Origin: Sternotherus odoratus
Lineage: Eukaryota > Chordata > Testudines > Kinosternidae
Length of the DNA stretch: 64,000 bases
Assembly (NCBI GenBank): GCA_032164245.1
Contig: JAVMKO010000021.1
Location: 14,762,285-14,826,284 of the forward strand
Direction: 5' to 3'
Part shown: positions 57,527 to 64,000 of the stretch, piece after piece
Layout: each line of letters starts with the position of its first letter
How positions within the stretch are numbered: position 1 is the first letter of the stretch
The notes under the pieces: generated by a model
Databases searched by the model: none
Told to the model about the DNA's origin: nothing
What the model saw: the letters and a program-made list of their open reading frames with translations, nothing else
Translations under genes and position numbers: made by a program

Positions 57527-60500
57527 CCTACAGGCTCAAAGACAGAAGGTGAAGAGGGACACAAAATTTAGTGTTGCTTAATATTCCAATACTTTAGGGG
57601 ACCCGACTCATGATTTTTTTTGTGATTGGGGTTGGCAGTACCGCTACTAACTTCTCCTCATAGCCTATGAATTTGTCTGCTTTTCTCCTAGACCAAGCAA
57701 TCTTCTGGTGACCCATCACTATTTCTTGGCAACACAGCTTCTGCATCTCCTTTACCAGGAGATTTCAAGCATACACACTTGTTGCTTCTTACACCATTGA
57801 GAGTGGAAATCTGTTTCAGTTGAAAAATCTAAAAACTAGCCATCAGGATTCCTGGGTTCTATTCTTGGTTCTTCTAATGATGATCTATAAAAACTTGGGC
57901 AATTCACTTGGCCTCTCTGTGCCTTAGTTCCATCCCCCTTTCCTCTCCCCCACCTTTGTAAGCCTTCTGATTCTTTCCTCTAACCTGCAAACATCTGCAC
58001 AGTATATAGCACTCTGATAGGGTAAAACCCTCTGATCGGGTAAAACACATGAGGATCTTTGAACACCAATTCAGAGTTTGATATTGTATTCCTCATCACG
58101 ATATTTGAATGCCTACTTTAGGAAAAGACAGAGGAAGAACAATACAATTAATAACATCTTAAAACTATCATTGTTAAAAATTAAATAGTGTGGTAGTGCA
58201 CAAAAACAGAAGCTCCTGTACCAAACAGATAAGAAACAGAGCCAAATAGGTCCTACCTATTCAGTTTCAAGGCTATGTCTTGGTGGAGTATTTTATATGC
58301 AAACATCCAGCATTACTCTCAGTGCAAAGGTTTTAAAAGACAGGCTACTTCATATATAGTATTATCATTTCTATGTGATCATTAATATGATAGCAATAGT
58401 GGTAAATATCATTTATCAAACTATTGCTTTTCCCAGGCCAATAGGAAAGTACCCTTCTAATGTTGGAGAACAATCCTTCTGTACTGTCCATTTCAAAGCA
58501 TCTCATACTCAACCTAATGAAAGGGCCACTGTAGCTCCAACAAGTCTTTTTTATTCCCCAGAGAACTGAGAAGAGCAATAAAAAACCCTTCTTACCAAAT
58601 AAAGCAGAGATGTTTTGTACCATTATAGAAAATGCACCAAACCTGATAGCCCTAATGTTTGATTCTGAATATGACTGTCATGAAACAAGTGCAAGCCTTC
58701 AGCAACCGCGGCTGCCTGATTAGTCTCACAGTCACTCCAATGAGCTATCAGCTTCCCAGCATGAAGTTCTACTGCATCACTGCTCCAAGCCTTTAGGCAA
58801 AGGATTCTAATAATGAGTCACAGTGCCGTGACTGAGGCCACACTTCTGCTCTGGTAAGCTGCTTGCTGAGAGGGACTGCATGCTCCCTCATTATCATTTT
58901 ATAGGGTTTTTTTTATTTGTTCTTTTGTATTCATTTTCCTTCCCCCAAATGCTTGGCACATTACAGTCAGAGTACTTAGTGTTACCACCAAGGCAGAAGG
59001 AATATGCCCTGGTTTAATAACCTTCTATTATGAGGTACTGTTATAAAACTTATGATCAGTCCAAGCATTATAGAAAGAATCAGGTTTGTCCTATACCAGC
59101 TTCTATCAAAATAGATAAATAGACACTATTATAATAATGTGATCGATGTTATCATGATAAAATATTTCATATTTCTGTCTCTATTTCATGTATGGCGGTG
59201 TCCCAAATGAGTCAGTTCTTTGGTATGAGATTTGGGGGTCAATCAATAACAACCAACAAATAATCAATAGATCAGGCTACTGGGGATAACGGAGTATATC
59301 ACTAGATTCTACAATAACAGGAGCACTAGAACTCAGAAAGAGAGACCAGAGAATATGGTAAAAGTGAAACAATACAGACTACTACAGTTCTGAGCAACTC
59401 ACTCTTGAAAAGATAGATGTCTGAGAGATTCTAGAAAAGAACAACAACTATGACTAACCTGACCAATCACTTTAAGGAAGTGGAGGCTGGGGTAAGAAGA
59501 ATATGATAACTGCAAGTATCTGGATAGTGTAACACTGAAAAGGGAGAAGAATTACCTAGGGTGATCCAAGTGGCATTAACAAAATAATAGGATTAAATAA
59601 AGCAAAGGAAAATTCAGGATGAGCAAGAGGAAAAAAAAGAGCTATTAAACTCTGGAACCTCCATCACGTATGTTATTTACAATGTGTAAAGATCTTGAGA
59701 ATACACTATAGCAAACAATCCTGCACTGGCCAGTGGAACAGACGAGAGTCTAACACAGCTTTTACATTATTTCCTAAAAGCCTCTACATCCAAGATGCAC
59801 AGCTCCACAGATTTATGGCTCTGCCTGTGTTCATGAAAAAAATCTGCTTTTCCAAATCTCTAGTGACTCCATAATTTTTTCATTCTAAAACTATAAAGTA
59901 CTCACTGCAAACACAGTCAGAAAACCAGAGCCTATGTACTCATAATTAGGTGTGGGATTTGGCATCTGACAAGGATTCTGGAGTTAGCTAAAGTATTCTC
60001 TTATCTGCATGCTTTCTGTATGCAACAGCCTGAAGGAGTACATGGAAACAGGATGAGCACAGAAAATATTGGAGGGTGAGAGGGAAAGAGCTCAAACCTT
60101 TTCAGCCCTCTCTAAATAAAAACAATGGGTATGTGGGGTGCTGTACAAACAGATTGACAGAATAATTCATATATTTGTGATGATCTCCAATTTGGCAACT
60201 AGAATATGATTGTTGAGGAAAATTCTACCTCTTGTTATTTATACGGTTCTCATCACAGTAGTGTTGGAGCATCAGAGATTTCTTATGTGAACAAAGTAAA
60301 GAAGGGAGCTCTGAGGAACTTGCAATTTCAGCTAACAGAGAAAGGAAAAGATTAAAAATAAAACAAAATATCATCCTCTGGTGTAAATCAATGTACGACT
60401 GGACCACTGAGGCCAAATGAGTTACACAAATTTCTATGAGTGGAGCATCCATCTCATAGTAAATAGGACAAGGATTAAACAAAACCAAGCACAGGTTTGA

Positions 60501-60627
60501 AACACAGTTACCAAAAAGTCACATGAGTATGAATTAAGCTAAAGAGGCAAATAGGGAAGAGAAATATACATACAAGGGAAAAATTCCTAAGTTGCACCCT
60601 AACCCTCACTCCTTATTCTCTAACACA

Positions 60628-60629
<2 letters not shown>
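57527..60629. other. unique DNA, no gene seen
   Basis: About 3.1 kb without recognisable repeats. 58690-58900 is GC-richer and has TGAGTCA and paired words (cacagtgccgtgactg) that might be regulatory, without further support. Confidence 0.35.

Positions 60630-60694
<65 letters not shown>
60630..60694. repeat. (GA)n microsatellite, about 32 units
   Basis: Uninterrupted purine run on this strand, long enough to be highly variable in length. Confidence 0.95.
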
Positions 60695-60695
<1 letters not shown>

Positions 60696-62823
60696 ACAGC
60701 CTTCTTACAAATACATAAAGCACCTAGCACTGTCAGAAATAAATACTAACCAAAAGTACTAATAATATTTTCCAGAAAGTGGGACAGTGCCACAGACACA
60801 CTGAACACAACAGCAGAATCTCATGTCTAGGCTGGATTTGGATGATGAGGACCAGTCCACATAGCAAAGACAGGCCATTTCCTTTCTTACTTGTGATTTT
60901 CTCATCCTTTTCATTCTTTTTGAGACCAAACTTCATTCCACATTAGCAGCATATGGCAGTGGGCTGGGGAGAGGAGGCTTCACAGAGATACAGAACACAA
61001 GAAAGAAAAAGAAAACGTGTGAAAAAAATTAGACGAGATTGTGTTCAGAGTTTCTTATGCCATGAAAGAAACTCAATGCCCAATGTGCCTAAACAATACA
61101 CGTAGCGTTAAGACACAGTGCATGAAACAGGCGTCTATGTTCAACCCACACAGAAACTAAGATAGAAATATCTACCACCACCACACCACCCACATTCTAA
61201 ACCCAGGTTCTAAAACAATTTACCTTCCACAAACAAATACAGTGTAGGAGATTAAGGAATAAGGGAAAGTGGCTTTAGTATTAGTGAATCTTTCCAATAC
61301 CTCATGCCCCACATGGTTCAGGTGGAACTAATTGCTAGAGTGGAGAATGTAAAGAAAAACTGAGGAAGCTGGGAAGAGTTTGGGGAGCATAAATATCTTT
61401 TACAAGTTTACTGTTCCAAATCCATAACGCATTTGAAAGTATGCTTGGCAAGATACAACTACGAGCTTGATTCATCCCTTCCAGTGTAAGGGTGTATGTA
61501 CATTGCTCTCCCACAACCCACAGGATGTGCTCTGTCCCAGGGTGATTCAAGCCCAGGAAAGCAGAGTGGGTCTTTGCACTACAGCCTTCTCCTGTAATGC
61601 CATGACAGAAAATCAACTTACTTTTCCTGGTGAATATTTTGTGATGCATGCTTAGAATGTACTATGGCTATGGAAATTCAAATGTCCATCACAAGAGACC
61701 CAAACAGTGGAAAGTAGCATAGGGTTGAAAGATTTAAAAGAATCAAAAGAAAAATTTGGAGAAGGAACAGATCTTGGGAGACCAGATGGCACAAAGCAAA
61801 GCTACTTTCACTTAATAAACACAAAATACAAAAACTGAGAATGCAGGAGAGAATTAAGTATTTTAAAGGGTTAAGGCCAAATGTGTATAATTCTAACAGA
61901 CAACTATTACAGACCCCTACGAGGAAATGGCATAGAAAGGGGAGCATGTCCAAATGGGATAAATGATGAGTCTAAGTGGTAAATTATGCCCTCCCACTAG
62001 TACAACCCCATCTGAAATAAGTGGAGTTGCATGGGTGTAAATGTCAGAAGAAACTGATGCAAAATGTCCAATACCTGACACTAATGAACACTCTTTTTCA
62101 TTGTATTGAGTAAAACAGTGCCCACTCAAGACAGAGAAGTATACAAGTCTCACCTAAGTGATTATTTTACATCCTTAGCAATGGTCACTATGACACTAGA
62201 CTACAAGACTCTTCTGCATTATTTTTCCATTTATTTCATTAGAATGGATTTATACCCCTCATAATTGGACATACATAGTCCTACTGACTATTTTTAAAAA
62301 GGTTAGGTGTCCATAATAAATGGCCAAATCTGATCTTTTGAACCTGTGCCCTGCACGGCAATAACCGCCTTGACGCTGATTGTTTAAGGTCAGAGTCCTT
62401 AAATTTACTTTGCTACAACCCTCTTGCTGCAGGCTGCACCCTATATATTTCCCAGTTTTACAGCTACAGTTCAACATCCTTAAGGAGAAAAATGAAAAGA
62501 AGAACTTACAAGTCAGAGACCACTAGTATTGTAATGGTACTACTGAGGTATTCTCACCATTAGCATCACAAGAATACTGTTGTTCTCAGTATCAGAAGAT
62601 TTTCATCACGAGATCTGTATGGAGAAATGCCAGCTCCTACAATTCTTTTTAACAGCCTCTTGCACATCATAATTCAAACCTATCAACTATCACAATTAAA
62701 ACATGACTTGTTTATGGGGTCAGAGTCTTAATTTTTTTGATATTTTATTGTTTTCTGTAGCTTGACTGTCCAATAGAAGGAGGTGTTTTTAGCTCTAAAG
62801 ATTTGGCTATGAACAGGATAATG
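60695..62823. other. no gene seen
   Basis: AT-rich unique-looking DNA. The short frames on both strands match nothing I recognise. Confidence 0.35.
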
Positions 62824-63540
62824 CAGGGGTGGGCAAACTACAGCCCGCAGGACTGCCCCGGCCAGTCCCCCAGCTTGGGAGGCAGCCCCTGCCCCCTCCC
62901 CTAGACCTGCACTGTGTGTGGAGCGCTCTGGGGGCTGGAGATGCGTGCTCCCCCCCTGCTCCGGAGCTGCACCGCGCAAGCAGTGCACTCCCCGCTCCCC
63001 CAGAGCCACATGGACAGAGCTCCGGGGCAGTGCTCCAGGCAGCCAGGGCTGCATGCTCCTCCCGGAGCCATGCCATGCGGGCAGAGCTCTGGGCAGCCGG
63101 GGCTGCGTGCTCCTCCCCTCCCCCCGGAGCCATGCCGAGCAGCTATGGTAAGGGAGGGGATGGAGGGGCTCCGGGGTGGTGGTTGGGGGGGGGCTTTTGA
63201 GGAGGCAGTTAGGGAGCAGGGTGGGTTGGATAGGGGGTGGGGTTCCAGGGTGGTGGTTAGGGGGCTGGGGGTGGATAGGGATTGGGGGAGTCAGGGGACA
63301 GGAAGCAGGGGAACTGGGTAGGGGGTGGGGTCCTGGGGTGGTGGTGAGGGGGTCTCTGGACAGGGCAGTCAGGGGAAAAGGTTGGGGGGGGGGTTAAATG
63401 GGTCAGGGATTCTGAGGGGGCAGTCGGGGGCGGGAAGTGGGAGAGGGCAGGATTGGGAGCAGGGCCTTCCCTACGCGACCCTTCATATAAATTTTCCAAA
63501 CCTGATGTGGCCCTGAAGCCAAAAAGTTTGCCCATCCCTG
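62824..63540. mobile_element. non-autonomous hAT element (717 bp)
   Basis: TIRs caggggtgggcaaact and agtttgcccatccctg. The 8-bp flanks are ggataatg (62816-62823) and ggataacg (63541-63548), 7 of 8 identical. The right half is a degenerate G-rich minisatellite (ggggtggggt, gtcaggggaca). Frames across it, on both strands, come from GC-rich repeats, not genes. Confidence 0.9.
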
Positions 63541-64000
63541 GGATAACGCATACTCAAAAAAGACAAATCTTATGAAATATCCTTAATTTCATTAGGATTC
63601 CTTGGCAAGGGGGCTGGGCTAATTCAGGGAGAACAGACATTTAAAAAGCCAGCTCCTAAACCACCTGAAGAGCTAGTGACCAGGAGCAGCAAACAGGTTT
63701 GTGTAAGGTAGTTTAGAGAGGGAATCCAAGAGATAGATACACCTAACTCTCTAAACCTAGGCCAATAACCCCCCCCCCCTCCTCCAAAAAAAACACCCTA
63801 ACAAAAAAACCCTTCAAGAGTAAAGACAATGCAGGTAGAAGTCAAGTAGCAGAGTGGGGATTATCCACTTTATCACACTTAATGCTGCATGTACAATTAC
63901 CTGCCTTGTGGACAGGTGGCATGTGTACACATCCAGTGCAAGCAATGATTGCCCTCAGAGACCAAATACAGACTCTTAAAACAAAAATGGCTGAACTGGA
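63541..64000. other. no gene seen
   Basis: Poly-C and poly-A stretches near 63769-63810. Otherwise unique-looking DNA to the edge of the window. Confidence 0.35.

Noticed and set aside
62728..63535. Several overlapping frames on both strands near a GC-rich segment that looks like a CpG-island exon
   Set aside because: The segment is bounded by hAT TIRs and an 8-bp duplication, and the same composition recurs in sister elements.

Overview
The window reads as non-coding DNA from a reptile genome, most probably a turtle. I find no host exon, tRNA, rRNA or other host gene that I can support. Every open reading frame with recognisable protein similarity lies inside a transposable element. The turtle call rests on the combination of repeats: CR1 LINEs of several ages, a SINE tail with a tRNA-like B box and a CR1-like 3' end (the architecture of the tortoise polIII/SINE), Penelope-like elements (PLEs) with a GIY-YIG endonuclease and a hammerhead-like terminal module, a DIRS-type tyrosine-recombinase retroelement, and many non-autonomous DNA transposons. 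These identifications are from memory of the families, not from a database search.

Layout. 1-2200: unique DNA with a perfect 25-bp hairpin (282-365), then a PLE terminal piece split by a 644-bp MITE. 2197-3672: an LTR fragment and then a long PLE 3' part (linker plus GIY-YIG domain plus hammerhead-like tail). 4096-4980: a CR1 3' end split by a PLE insertion with a 17-bp target duplication; the PLE holds two hammerhead-like modules head to head and is itself split by a GC-rich hairpin MITE. 5282-7260: an L2-like LINE split by an unidentified 838-bp insert. 7.3-20.6 kb: mostly unique, with one short TIR element (10334), a foldback hAT (10884-12825) with a nested CR1, a LINE 3' UTR (13100) and a PLE tail (16022). 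20.6-22.2 kb: a G-rich foldback MITE and an hAT element. 24.5-27.0 kb: an hAT MITE with perfect TSD, a DIRS-like end, a CR1 ORF2 C-terminus with its 3' UTR, and a solo LTR. 28.2-35 kb: PLE pieces, a 1.47-kb hAT with perfect TSD, a DIRS element remnant (minus strand) and CR1 pieces. 38-46.7 kb: MITEs, a minisatellite-bearing element, a second foldback hAT with an adjoining SINE tail, and two hAT MITEs, one interrupted by an LTR. 46.7-64 kb: mostly unique DNA, with a candidate regulatory element carrying two PBX-MEIS/PREP-type sites (50.7-51.0 kb), a CR1 reverse-transcriptase piece, two more PLE modules, several MITEs, a long (GA)n and another hAT.

The richest signal is the PLE terminal module. 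It occurs at eight loci (nine copies). Its core resembles a hammerhead ribozyme: CUGANGA-like bases, a 4-5 bp stem II, GAAA, then a short stem III. One 100-bp copy flanked by a 14-bp target duplication keeps both core boxes. The insertions nest in each other, so a relative chronology can be read at several loci.
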